A DNA stretch of 64,000 bases. It comes from Stictocephala bisonia (Eukaryota; Arthropoda; Insecta; Hemiptera; Membracidae). The stretch spans positions 186,001 to 250,000 of the forward strand of contig JAQJVL010001100.1 of assembly GCA_035578905.1 (NCBI GenBank), written 5' to 3'. The position numbers were made by a program, and so were the translations under genes. The notes under the pieces were generated by a model. It did no database searches, had not been told where the DNA came from, and worked only from the letters and a program-made list of their open reading frames with translations. Below, piece after piece: positions 12,012 through 22,889 of the stretch. The stretch's first letter is position 1; every line of letters starts with the position of its first letter.

Positions 12012-12125
12012 CACATTTCTGCAGCTCGTCACTGCCGTCGGGACAGTCTATGGACATATCACAGACCTGATGGTGGTCAATGCATGTGGTGGAGTTGCCA
12101 CAATGAAATTGAGAAGGTAAACAAT
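12012..12125 (-). CDS. Alk: Probable Alk, internal exon: single LDL-receptor class A module
   Basis: Minus-strand exon of 114 nt (38 codons), phase 1 to phase 1, the classic symmetric module exon. The acceptor is AAAATTGAAG (poor pyrimidine tract) and the donor TGTG/GTGAG. The product reads [20 protein letters not shown], then [18 protein letters not shown]. All six LDLa cysteines are present in order, with F-x-C after the first, C-I, V-C-D, D-C and the calcium-binding D-G-S-D-E. The module lies between two MAM domains. That arrangement, rather than arrays of LDLa and MAM modules, argues for ALK over MAM/LDLa-repeat proteins such as MALRD1-like. Confidence 0.88.
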
Positions 12126-12129
12126 CTTC

Positions 12130-13720
12130 AATTTTCTTTTCTAAACAATGAAACAAAAACTTTGAGTTCGTTCAAGAAGATTATACAATTCAAGTTTTTG
12201 ACAAAAAAGTACAGTCAGAGTATCTTAACCTATGAAATAAAAGCATAAATGTATAGTCTCTCCTTTTAGTTTAGATGTGGCTTTGTTTTAAATACCACGA
12301 TATAGAAAAATTAAAATAACGACGCAACTTCATCTTATTCATTTTGCTTTACATTTATGATTTACTTAAATTGCAACCCTGTAAAGTAGTAGATGTTAAG
12401 TTGTAAAATACTTAATTTTGATTTTGTTTCACGATGTTCACAGACTAAATGAACCTAAATTCTGCTATCTCTAGTGTAGATCATTTGTACAGTATTAATT
12501 GTTGATGAACATTGTTTTAAAATGTTAACCAGAATTGATATGAGTATGAAAACCATGTGAGGTATTTTGGACAGTTAAATTTTAAAATTTTTTACTTAAG
12601 TTAATGTGATTCTTGTTTAAATGAAGCTAAATAAATATATCAGCTAAATTAATCGGTTGCATTTTTAAAATTTCATACTAATGTGTTTCTAGGTTTATTT
12701 ACATACTAAAGTTATTTTAAGAAGATCTTTAAATTGATTTTGTATCACTCCAGCTATGATTGAATGACATTTTAAAAAATGTTTAATTACCCTTTACTAA
12801 CAAAAACATTTACCTTTCCTGTTCATTTTAAAATAAAGGCATACTAAATAGCTGACAACATTTTATTTTGTTTTCCCTCATCAAACTAAGGGTTATTATA
12901 AATGTTTAATATACCAAGACTTCCCACTTTATTTTATCATTTTAACTCATGTTAGAAAGATTTGAGAATTAACAACCTCAGGTCATTCAGTTTTGAAAGT
13001 CAGTGTTCAAAGTAACGTTAAACTTTGGAGAAATTATGTTCAAAGTGTATTTCCACTTACTTCATGAAAACCATGGGGGGTAAAAAAAGGGTAAATAGAA
13101 ACTTTGTTTGCCTTAACAAGACCTTTAAAATGATGTATGTTGCTATTTAAAATTTTTCACTTACAGCAATTTTGAATTTTTCAAAACTTGGGATAGGGGA
13201 CCAACGTCAAAATACGCATAAATGTAGTCATGTGTCATATCATAGTGAAGCTGCTTTATTTTTTTAAAAGACTCTGAAATCGTGTTTAATATAACTGAAA
13301 TGAAAATAAAACTAGAGGGTATTCCCTCAATGTCAAAATTTTCCACAAAAACGTCCACCATTCAGAAGCGAATTAAGACAAATGAATTTTGTTTACAATA
13401 ATGAGTTTTTTTCAAGAAGACATATAAATGGTGTTTTGCTTGCCCTATGTTTATAGTTTAAAATCTTGAGATTCAAACCTATGGCTCTTAGTTTTGGAGG
13501 ACACTGTGTGTAGATTTTGATGAAAATATTTTTACTGGACTCGCCATGCCATGTGCTGTTAATAGGGAAAGTATTTTGTTTATGGCTATAGACCAAACCC
13601 TTCATCTTCTATACGTACTGTATGGGTTGTCTACCATACCCTGTATATTAGCTTACTTTAAAAACATGATAACTTCAATGTTTTAACAAGAGTTTACTGT
13701 ACAGTATTTTATACAACACT
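12130..13720. other. Intron sequence between LDLa and MAM1 exons, left part
   Basis: No feature recognised. Two minus-strand open frames (13161-13361 and 13393-13605) are 66-70 codons long in AT-rich sequence. Neither shows a domain pattern, nor a phase and splice-site fit to the Alk-like exons, so they are left unannotated. Confidence 0.5.
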
Positions 13721-13726
13721 AATTAA

Positions 13727-14532
13727 CACGTTGACTGCCATGAGGGCCACCGATGGCCCACACAACAATTTTAGCTCACGCCATGAGGGCCACCGGTGGC
13801 CCACACAACAATTTTAGCTCACGCCATGAGTGCCACCGATGGCCCACACAACAATTTTAGCTCACGCCATGAGGGCCACCGATGGCCCTCACTAGATCTC
13901 AGCCTGGCGCCACAGCTGTTTCTACGGTACAGTTCAATATTCATTGTTCCGAGTTCTGTGTTCCATGCAACCGGAAAGGACCGCTCGAGTACAGAAATAG
14001 CCGACATCCGGTCATTTAACACCATTTTGTGAAGTTATTGATGAGGTACACTGGCGGCCCTCATGGCGTGGGGGCAAAAGTTTACATATGCCATATGATA
14101 TTATGTTTCAGCTGTTTTGTTGTGATGTTTATATTTTCTTCCCGCGCACTGATAAGCTTTTGAGGTTAGGTGTTTAGTAAGTGACATTGATTCTTTTTGT
14201 GACAGAAACTAGTCTGTCTAAATGTCGTAAAAACTAGTTGAAATATATAAAAACTTATTTAGAGTTGCTTTATTTAAAAACCAGAGGACAGTTTTCTATA
14301 ACATTTTATGAGCTTTCAGAATATATCATTAAAAATTACATAGTATTAAAAATGGCGCTAACATTTGCGCTTGATTTATAAAAGACACGGGGGCCACCAG
14401 TGGCCCACATGGCGTACAGCAGCATGTATGACGTGGGCTACCGGTGGCCCTCATGGCGTCAGGCAGATATACAGTTTTACTACGGTGGCCTCAGAATGAC
14501 ACAATAAATTATCTTCGCTGGCAGTGAATGTG
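13727..14532. mobile_element. piggyBac-type non-autonomous element flanked by TTAA
   Basis: TTAA lies at 13723-13726 and at 14533-14536. The ends CACGTTGACTGCCA and, reading inwards from the right, CACATTCACTGCCAG are inverted repeats of about 15 bp with two mismatches. An exact TTAA target duplication plus a short TIR is the piggyBac hallmark. The interior (806 bp) has no transposase frame. It carries a 43-bp tandem array (13736-about 13890) and further GGGCCACCRGTGGCCC-type palindromes near the right end (about 14388-14457). Confidence 0.8.
13736..13893. repeat. 43-bp tandem repeat with palindromic cores, about 3.7 copies
   Basis: Units start at 13736, 13779, 13822 and 13865. Each holds GGGCCACCGATGGCCC (or close to it), a 6-bp-arm palindrome, followed by ACACAACAATTTTAGCTCA. 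The same palindrome recurs near 14390 and 14430 inside the same element. Confidence 0.92.
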
Positions 14533-14573
14533 TTAATAACTGAATTAATTATAATATATAAATACTGTCTTAC

Positions 14574-14704
14574 CATGGAAGCAATCCACAAGTTGAATAT
14601 TGTCAATAGCTACATGGCTAGGGAAATTGACTCCCGGAATCACCTCAATTACTATGTTGAACTCTTGTTTTATTCTGCCTACATTGAAGCTATGATATTC
14701 CCAC
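14574..14704 (-). CDS. Alk: Probable Alk, internal exon: C-terminal end of MAM1
   Basis: Minus-strand exon of 131 nt. The acceptor is TATTTTGTTTCAG and the donor CATG/GTAAGA. It enters in phase 2 and leaves in phase 1. It reads (M)WEYHSFNVGRIKQEFNI, then VIEVIPGVNFPSHVAIDNIQ and LVDCF. The end H-V-A-I-D-N-I-x-L-x-x-C is the typical closing strand of a MAM domain, parallel to VALDDFAMSPQC in the second MAM. It splices in frame to the LDLa exon. Confidence 0.88.
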
Positions 14705-14964
14705 CTGAAACAAAATATTGTCATTGGTAAATCGATGTAATTTTCATGTTTTTACATGAAGTGGGTAATATTTTAAAAATTATCTGTAGTATATGGTATC
14801 ATTTTAAAAATACTTAAAACTAGTTGAGATATTAAAAATATATACTGTATAATAAGCTCTTTTCTGTTCTAGTTATTTAATTTAAAATTAATACATAAAT
14901 TAAAATCATAAGGAAACAAAAATGAACAAACTTGCAAAAACAAAACAATAACAAGCCAAACAAA

Positions 14965-15625
14965 TATGTTGTAGCAGATTTTGAACAAAACATGTACCAT
15001 ATCTACAATAATGTGTTTTAAGTCTTTAGGTTACAAAATAGCCTTCAGAACAACAGGAAGCCTGGTACAAACACTAAAAGTTAAACCACAATGCAACAAT
15101 AAATTCATGAAAACAGGAATTTACAAAATTGAATGTAACGACTGTCCAAAACACTGCATAGCCCAAACAGGCAGTTTTTTCAAAGCCAGATTTAAATAAC
15201 ATATACCCAACAAGAACTATAAATATAAATATGCATAACACAATACAACCACAATAACTGAATACAACCACAATATCACAGGAATAGAAGAAAATTTTAA
15301 AAATTTGCAAAAAAGAAATAAAAATGAACGTTTATGAACAGTTTTAAAATTACAAATCAATCAAATAAAATCCTCTACAAATATTAAATGAACAGACCGA
15401 TTTTCAAAGTAACAAAATTGTTGATATAATAATACAACACGGGAAACACAATAGAAAAATAAACAATTCAGTAAATTAATCACCACCCTCTCCATGAATC
15501 ACTAACCCCTCTAAATCTACCATTCAAACTCAAACTGTCAAGTGGAAGAATTTGAACTTTAGCCTGTTAAGTGAATCTCAAGTGCACCTGAAGGTGAAGG
15601 TCATCCTTCGAACCCTGTAGTGCCG
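14965..15625 (+). mobile_element. Penelope-like element relic (GIY-YIG endonuclease region and 3' end)
   Basis: The frame at 14981-15199 reads KSLGYKIAFRTTGSLVQTLK, then GIYKIECNDCPKHCIAQTGS and FFKARFK. Penelope-like elements end in a GIY-YIG nuclease of the form G-I/L-Y-x-I-x-C-x-x-C-x-x-x-Y-I-G-Q-T-x-R-x-F-x-x-R. Here YIG has become C-I-A and the conserved arginine is lost, so the nuclease would be dead. After a stop, further codons (NITGIEENFKNLQK) follow the family pattern. Near 15585-15615, CACCTGAAGGTGAAGG and TTCGAA match the usual 3' end motif of these elements. Confidence 0.75.
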
Positions 15626-15923
15626 AAAATACGCAAAATTATGGCGGAACAAAACAGAGGTAACCTTTTTTACCATCTATTGTTATGTGAATTTATTAGC
15701 TGTAGTGGCATGATTGTTAGACATATAAAAACTTCGAAGGTGTTAAAATTTTTACAGCCTTTAAATTGATTAGCCAATGGTCCTCTTACAGTTAAACATG
15801 GTGGTTTAGTAGACATTTTTTAAAAAGTAAATTTTACTGAGGATTGAATTTAGGTTAAACACCATCCTATTAAGTGGTGATTAGCCTATGTTAAGTTTTG
15901 TCAGATTTGTAAATATATATATT

Positions 15924-16380
<457 letters not shown>

Positions 16381-17374
16381 CGCGCACGTGCGTGTGTGCG
16401 TGTGTGCATGCATGTGTGTTCTAATTCTTCTTCTTTATATTCTATCTATTCTTTTTTTTCTAGTTTAATTTGAAAATGTTTAATGTGAAAACTATATGGT
16501 CATGTTTCATTTGAAAGCTCATATCATGAAGTGTCTAAAACTTTTCTTATTTCAGTGTGGTTCATTTCATATAAATGGTAAAGAAAAAAAAAAAAACTAT
16601 ACAGATCGTCCAATGTTTTCTTTGAAAAACTAAGTGCTGACCTTACAAATTATGTAAAATATTACTTAATTGTTTAATTTGAAAATAGTTGAGATTTGAA
16701 CATTGGATTTTCCGTTTTGTTATAGAGTAACTTTAAAAAGTGGAAAATAATGTAATCAAATTCCATAAAGTTAATTTGTTAAAAATTATTTAATTCTGTA
16801 CATAAAACTTAAATATACATTACATTAAGTTTGTCAATCAGATATGATAAGGCCATTATTTGAAATAAAATATATATGATGTATAAAATTTTATCAACAT
16901 AATAGTACATGTAAGATGTATTTTCTCGTATTTATATTGTGACTTTCACTTACTTGTGACTTTAAAAGTTGTAAGGTTAGAAATAACATTACTAGACGTT
17001 AAATCCAATTTAGTTTAATAAATTACTTTTGCTGAGATTAGCCATTGAGTGTTATTTCTAGCCATTGGAAGTGGGCCAGTCTTTGTTTGTTTTACTACGT
17101 ACGTCCCACTCTTTTAGGCAACACCTGGCTGTCCCAAGTACAATAACGCACTCTATTTGATAAATATATGGATGTATTTAAAGTTATTGCTTCAGGAGTT
17201 TACTTACAGTAGAAAAACATAATCAACTTATCAGAGACGGTTGCATACTTTAATTATTTACCCTCACATTTTTCTTTAAATAGTCCCTTCATGAAAATTA
17301 TTAAAAATTAAAATGATATAACTATGTTACAAAGCTGGTGTACTGTATACGGTACGTAATTATATATATAGATT

Positions 17375-17735
17375 CCATGCTCGGTCCTGTTAATACCGAC
17401 ACGGTGTCCGCTCAACGGTTGCCATCGACTTAGACACTACTAGAGAAGTCTGGAGTCTCAATGTTGGATGGTGGTTAAGATCAGATGTTGTGTAGGTGTT
17501 AGAACTGAGTGTCAGACTTGTCAGTTAGCTGAAAATCAGACCAACCCTACGTGGTTCGGATTCCACGTAAAGCTGTTGGTCCCATAGTTGCCCTGGCTAT
17601 TGGGCTATTAATAAATATTCCTTTCTGAGCTAAGTCGAACTCAGATAGTAACAATGACTACACTCCGTTCATCTTCACTCATCACACTCATTCGAAATCC
17701 ATATTCGCCCACATCTTGACGATCGGCGTCTTAAG
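17375..17735 (-). repeat. Dispersed SINE-like repeat, copy B
   Basis: Reverse-complement copy of the family at 2155-2592. Landmarks on the given strand are ATGCTCGGTCCTGTTAATACC, GACACTACTAGAGAAGTCTG, TAGCTGAAAATCAGACCAA, GTGGTTCGGATTCCACGTAA and TAGTAACAATGACTACACTC. It ends about 40 bp before the donor of the MAM1 exon and keeps an uninterrupted target site for the MITE seen in copy C. Confidence 0.75.
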
Positions 17736-17776
17736 AAAAAATAAATATAGTACTGCTAGTGTTTGAGGCTACTTAC

Positions 17777-17984
17777 ATTCTGGAGTTTGTGCCTGCACGC
17801 TCTCCAAGAACCCAGGAAGTGTTTTTGGAACTGGTAGTCTCCACGACAACCTTGAAGAGGCCAGCCAACATGTTGGCCATGTGAGTATGCAGCTCCAAGC
17901 GACACAGTTCTTTGGTGCCTGCGTACTTCGGGCTCCACACTCTTACCTCTGATGGATGCCATAGTACGGTCGCCAGAAAATGGC
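17777..17984 (-). CDS. Alk: Probable Alk, internal exon: middle of MAM1 (most 5' exon recognised)
   Basis: Minus-strand exon of 208 nt. The acceptor is GTTTTTGACAG and the donor GAAT/GTAAGT. It enters in phase 1 and leaves in phase 2. The product runs HFLATVLWHPSEVRVWSPKY, then CRLELHTHMANMLAGLFKVV and WVLGERAGTNSR. The S-P-x-Y...C-R-L-x-L-x-x-H-M strand and A-G-L-F-K-V-V are MAM core elements. The opening C-x-F-E...C-G-W of MAM1 must be in a further 5' exon, which I could not find to the right of this point. Across the eight exons 1059 nt (353 codons) are read with no stop, and every junction keeps phase. The gene name rests on the MAM-LDLa-MAM order; the kinase domain that would prove it is outside the window. 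Confidence 0.8.
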
Positions 17985-18516
17985 CTGTCAAAAACAGTTA
18001 TTTTATTACATTGTAATACAAAATTCCTGAATACAGTATTGCAAATTGTTTATATTGTCATATATAACCTCTACTGCTAAATGTTCAGCAGAACTGTCAA
18101 GGCAGCAAAAAACCTTTTAGTCATATTGCAGTTGAAGTGCTCACCACTCACCTGCAGTGTATTCACCTCTCCCCACCCACCCCTAAGGCATCTTTTACAA
18201 TGGTAAACAATATTGCAGGAAAGTCTAATAGGTGCCAGGCATCGCAAACAACCAGTCAGCGTAGTTAAATATTATATTATCGATTCTAGTAAATATTTTT
18301 AAATTTTAGCTAAAAATTATCAAAGAGCTGATAGTTTTAAATAGTTAAATAAAGGAAATGTAGATTTTAAAACCACATACAGTATTACTATAGCATGATA
18401 ACCAGAGAGTGCCAATTCTGTGTAGTTATGTCAAACATTATTTCTCTAACCAACCATACAATATTTAAGGACCTTTCTTTTCATCCCATTTTCAAACTAG
18501 CAAACATAAGAGATAG

Positions 18517-18714
18517 TTCTAATTCGTCAATTATTTTTATAAATATGAAGTATTATAAGTTATTAGGATTTTTATAAGATTTTCTAAACCATTAATGGCT
18601 GTCATTCTAGGCTTAAATAAATCAAGGAATGGACTTGAAAAAAAATGAAAATAACAAAACCACATCAAAAATATTTGTGTAACTGAACAAGATAGTTTTG
18701 TATCATAAAGTTAA
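18517..18714. repeat. Local direct duplication, left copy (about 200 bp)
   Basis: Shares long identical stretches (TTAATGGCTGTCATT, AATCAAGGAATGGACTTGAA, TGTGTAACTGA, CAAGATAGTTTTGTAT) with 18898-19097. The pair flanks minisatellite locus 3. Confidence 0.88.
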
Positions 18715-18742
18715 TCGCAGATCTTTGTAAGATATAACGTTA

Positions 18743-18880
18743 CACTCACCCGCCCTTCCATGCACGTAAAGTGGTACTGACCCACCCGCCCTCCCATACA
18801 TGTTAAGTGGTACTGACCCACCCGCCCTCCCATACACGTAAAGTGGTACTGACCCACCCGCCCTCCCATACACGTCAACC
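18743..18880. repeat. Dispersed 36-bp minisatellite, locus 3 (cleanest array)
   Basis: Nearly four units. TGACCCACCC begins at 18778, 18814 and 18850, an exact 36-bp period. Each unit is TGACCCACCCGCCCTCCC followed by ATACACGTAAAGTGGTAC with few changes. Confidence 0.95.
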
Positions 18881-18897
18881 TTGTCCCCAACTTGTCA

Positions 18898-19097
18898 ACC
18901 TAATTCTTCAATTATTTTTATAAGTATGAAGTATTATAAGTTATTAGGATTTTTCTAAGATTTTCTAAGCCATTAATGGCTGTCATTTTAGGCTTAAATG
19001 AATCAAGGAATGGACTTGAAAAAAAAAATGAAAATAACAAAACCACATCAAAAAATTTGTGTAACTGAGCAAGATAGTTTTGTATAATAAAGTTAAT
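18898..19097. repeat. Local direct duplication, right copy
   Basis: Second copy of 18517-18714, differing by scattered substitutions and an A-run length change. The open frame on the minus strand here is a chance frame in AT-rich sequence. Confidence 0.88.
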
Positions 19098-19109
19098 ATA
19101 ATATTCATT

Positions 19110-19850
19110 TCTTATTGTATAAAATATGTATTCACATATAATTATACTACAATAAGAAGAAATCAAACTTCTACTTTACTAAAATTTTAGTTCGTAAAGG
19201 TTCAGAAATAATTACAAGATAAGAGATGTCATGTACGCAGTTTTATGTTATCATAAGATATGATTGTATTGTAAGTGGTTGATAATATTTAAAAAAGTGT
19301 AATTAATGATTTAATAGTTATTCACACTTTTAATAGAAATATAGAATAATAGAATGAAAAAATAAAACTGTATTAGATGATATATACAAAGTATTTAGGC
19401 CTTACGTAAAAAGATAAAATATTAGTACCTCAAAGGCTGTAGCCTGATTTGAGGTTCCATTTCTTGAATATTTAAACAGTAAAATTGTGAAGCGTTTATG
19501 TTATAGTTGATAAGATATACCTTAAAAGTGCCATTAATTTAAATTAAATATTTATATATCGAGTAAAACAATAGTATTAATAACAAAAATTATGTTTATA
19601 GTCAAACCTTTAAATACCCAGAAAGAATTAATTTAACAAATAAAAGCTCAATGAACATAAGTTTAAACTTATTACTAAAAACTTAAATGATGAACAGTTT
19701 TTTTATTTAGGTTTCTATACAAAATAAAAATAAATATTTCTTTCACCATTCTAAACAAAAGTATTGTTTTTTTTTTAATACGGTATTTAGACAGATAGAC
19801 AAAGATGATCCTCTTTATTAGTACACACTTTGATAAAGCTATGTTATGTA
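19110..19850. other. AT-rich stretch, nothing recognised
   Basis: No open frame of note, no splice-bounded MAM-like segment on the minus strand, and no clear repeat structure. Confidence 0.5.
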
Positions 19851-19851
19851 G

Positions 19852-20535
19852 TTGGCACTAGTGGCATAGTGCTGTAACCTAGCTACTTAGGGAAAAAGTG
19901 TTGTAGAGATTGTAGGCTCTCTTAATTCTGAAATGGCGTCTGCTTAATGGTTGCTCTTGGCGTGTATGCTACTAGAGAAGTCTTGGGTGTCCATGTTGGG
20001 TGGTAGTCAGTGTCCGGATGTTGTAGGAGAGAGAACTGAGTATCAAACTTGTCAATTAACTGAAAATCATACCAACACTATGAGGTTCAGATTCCACTTA
20101 ACACGTTCACTGCTAAGTGATACCCTACAAGTGATACCCTTCACTAGAAGCGGTGAAATATAACAAATATTTTGTTTATTTGAAAATCTGAACAATTTAT
20201 ATTCAAATATATCAAACCGTAATATTTTGTTTGACAGAATGTTTCAAAAGTGCTCTTAACGAATCTCAGCGCTTTACCAAATGCTAAAATCACTAAGGCA
20301 ATAACACAAAACTAACAATTTGGCGTGGAACCGCACCATGCACAAAGCACAGGGCATGGCACAGAACCGCGCCATCAGCAGCAAATGTGTTAAAGCTGTA
20401 GGTCCCTTATTTGCCCTGGCAATTGGGCTATTGGAATAGTCCTTTCTGAGAAACAGTCAAACTCAGTTAGTAACCAAACTACACAGGTCCTCCACACTCC
20501 TGTAATTATTCATTTTCGCCTTAAAATAGGCATTA
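19852..20535 (-). repeat. Dispersed SINE-like repeat, copy C, split by a nested MITE
   Basis: Two halves, 19852-20101 and 20390-20535, together match copies A, B and D. Landmarks are CATAGTGCTGTAACCTAGCTA, GTCCATGTTGGGTGGTAGTC, AACTGAAAATCATACCAAC, then GTAGGTCCCTTATTTGCCCTGG and AAACTCAGTTAGTAAC. The 288-bp insert at 20102-20389 interrupts it exactly at a TTAA. Confidence 0.78.
20102..20389. mobile_element. piggyBac-type MITE (288 bp) nested in a SINE-like repeat
   Basis: Flanked by TTAA at 20098-20101 and 20390-20393. The ends CACGTTCACTGCTA and, inward from the right, CACATTTGCTGCTG are inverted repeats and resemble those of the element at 13727-14532 (CACGTTGACTGCCA). The uninterrupted equivalent in copy B reads TCCACGTAAAGCTG, so the boundaries can be read from the comparison. 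It has no coding potential. Confidence 0.85.
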
Positions 20536-21329
20536 AGTTGTGTCAGTGTCTTATATGTAAGAATACAGACCTAAACAATGAGCAAAATATAAAACTGAAT
20601 CACAACGGTTTTAACTGAAGATTTGGGACATATAATTATGGAGTATATAAATGTGAATATATTAAGAAAAAGGGAAACTACATTAAAAAATGAAGAATAG
20701 TTTGAATAAGGAGTCAACTCTAGTGATAATCCAACTTCATCTCCTTGTTTCTAGTGTAAAATTTGTCAAATCAGTTGGAACACTTTAATTATTACCATTT
20801 GTTAACTCTCTTTATGGTAGTAAAGAGCTGTCATTTTGCTTTGTCAAGCTCTTTATATTTGTCATCAATATTTGTTAGCTGAACAAAGATCTCAAGTACA
20901 GAGGATTGTGGATTCTGATGACTTGCAATAAACAAGGTCATTCATTGTTTGTTGCAAGTTTAACAATACAACTTGATATAAAATGATAGGTTTTTTTTAT
21001 CTTAGTAGTAAACTCAGAAACAACACTATTATTCAATATGTATTGTTGGGTCAGTGTCAATCTTTAATAAATTGAAATCAGGTCCTGAATATTTATTGAC
21101 AAATTTTTTTTATGAGCTAATTAAGAATATATTTATATGATACTGAAACTAATTTAACCTCCACAATTAATTCATTTTAAATAAACATAAATTATTGTTA
21201 TATAGTATTAATTCTTAAGAATGTTTAAACCATTATAAAATAAAAATAAATCAAATATTAACTTTTACTGAGAACATTTTCTGAATGTTGAATTAAAAGT
21301 TAATAGTTATATTAATTAAAAACTTATTT

Positions 21330-21333
<4 letters not shown>

Positions 21334-21371
<38 letters not shown>
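21334..21371. repeat. (TA)n microsatellite
   Basis: About 19 TA units. Confidence 0.95.
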
Positions 21372-21374
<3 letters not shown>

Positions 21375-21639
21375 CAAGAAATGAATTCATATATAGTGAT
21401 TTGACAAAGCTAGTATATATAAATAGTATACATTAATATTTTATCTTATTTTGTTTTCATCAATGTTGGTAATATAAAGAAACTGAAAGTTATAGCACTT
21501 ATAGCATCATGAAAGTCGACCTGCAGATGATCAATTTCTTTAAATAGTATAATCCTTTTAGTAAGTGAGAAGCCGCAACTAAATGATACATTGTCTAACA
21601 TGTTTTCATCTGCTCAAAACCTACTCGACACTGCAAAAT

Positions 21640-22885
21640 AAGAGCAGTTGAGGGCTCATGCTTCGTTAGGCTCCCCCGCAACCTCCCCCCTTCAAGACTT
21701 GGCGCTATCAGCTGTGCGGCACATCACTATGGGGGAGGGTTTATTCCTCCCTCCATCTCATTCCAAACCCCACTGGGGTCGAGCGATTTCCATATTGTGA
21801 TCGGCAAACACGATTATGTATAACTAAGGTAGGATTCCATTTCATGTTCCCTTCTGTTGAATGGGTGTAAACATTCCCTAAATTTAGCTTTTAGACGAAA
21901 CAAGATGGCGGAAACTGTTAATGTCGTGTCTCGGTCGATTGTTAGTAAAAATAGAGTTCTGACGTGCATAAAATTTTCAAATACAATAAAGTAGTTTGAA
22001 ACAGAATCTTGTGTGATCAGTGCGATCTTTTTTCACTGACATTTCGGATGTGATTTCACTGACATTTCCACTGTGCAGAACTATCAGTGAAAGGTGTTCC
22101 AGATGAAAACACGGAATAGAAATGCAAGGCGTGCCTCATGACGCTAGACAACATGGCGAAGACTTGCGATCAAGAAAATACAGACGTTGAAACCCTTCAA
22201 GCTGTAATTTCTTCCTTGAAGGAGGAGAATGGTGTGTTGATACAGGAAATTGATAAACTGAAAGAAAACTGTGCCAGAAGTGATCATGAACTTAGTAAAA
22301 TGATTGCTGATGACTATCATATTTTTGATTCAAGAGTAGATATACACAGGATAGGCTTACCTCTATTGGCATTAGTTATAATAGATTAGCATTAGTAGAA
22401 AACAATCAGCAGGGAGATAGGAGGTGGAAATCAATTCCTATGAGAAAAATTAGGCCTAAAAATAGCTCAGTAAGTACCACATGTAATGACTTCTTACCTC
22501 TATCATTTGATTTTGTATTTTTAATGAGATATTTTGGAATGAATAAGAGACTATAGGAAATGCTGGAGATGAAATATCATTAGTTAAGTCTAAAAACACT
22601 TCTTCTGTATCAGTGCATTTATTCTCGGACAGTTAGGGAAGCGATGTACGGAAACATATTCAAGAGGGAAATAGTGACTGTAAGATCTCTGCATTCATGA
22701 AGCCGAATGCTAAATTAAAAAATATTGTACCACCCGCTACTGAAAAATTTGGACAGAAAGACCTGGTTGTGATCTTGGGTGGCACAAATGGCTTTGCATG
22801 TAATGATACAACAAATATTCTCTCGACTCTTAGGAAAAAGATTGTTGAACTTCGGATGACCAACTCAGTTGTGTTTTAACAGAGA
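21640..22885 (+). mobile_element. CR1-like non-LTR element: GC-rich 5' region and decayed ORF1
   Basis: A GC-rich leader (about 21640-21800, CTCCCCCGCAACCTCCCCCC, then ATCACTATGGGGGAGGG) is followed by CAAGATGGCGGAAACTG and an ORF1. The frame at 22138-22389 holds a coiled-coil stretch (VISSLKEENGVLIQEIDKL). The frame at 22697-22879 carries NAKLKNIVPPATEKFGQKDL, then VVILGGTNGFACND and LRKKIVELR. G-G-T-N-D/G with V-V-x-L is the block of the SGNH/esterase-like domain found in ORF1 of CR1 and L2 type elements. Stops and frameshifts separate the parts, and the RT ORF2 is missing after about 22885. Confidence 0.75.
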
Positions 22886-22889
22886 GGTC

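Noticed and set aside
11988..12248. 86-codon plus frame over the LDLa exon
   Set aside because: Antisense shadow; the minus frame holds all six LDLa cysteines.
13393..13605. Possible extra minus-strand exon of the Alk-like gene
   Set aside because: No MAM or LDLa pattern, and the flanking exons at 12012 and 14574 already join in phase without it.
14524..14730. 68-codon plus frame
   Set aside because: Antisense shadow of the exon at 14574-14704.
17756..17962. Second minus frame over the MAM1 exon
   Set aside because: Out-of-frame shadow. The chosen frame gives the MAM pattern and phase-matched splicing.
22138..22389. Host coiled-coil protein
   Set aside because: Position between a GC-rich leader and the GGTN-type block shows it to be LINE ORF1.
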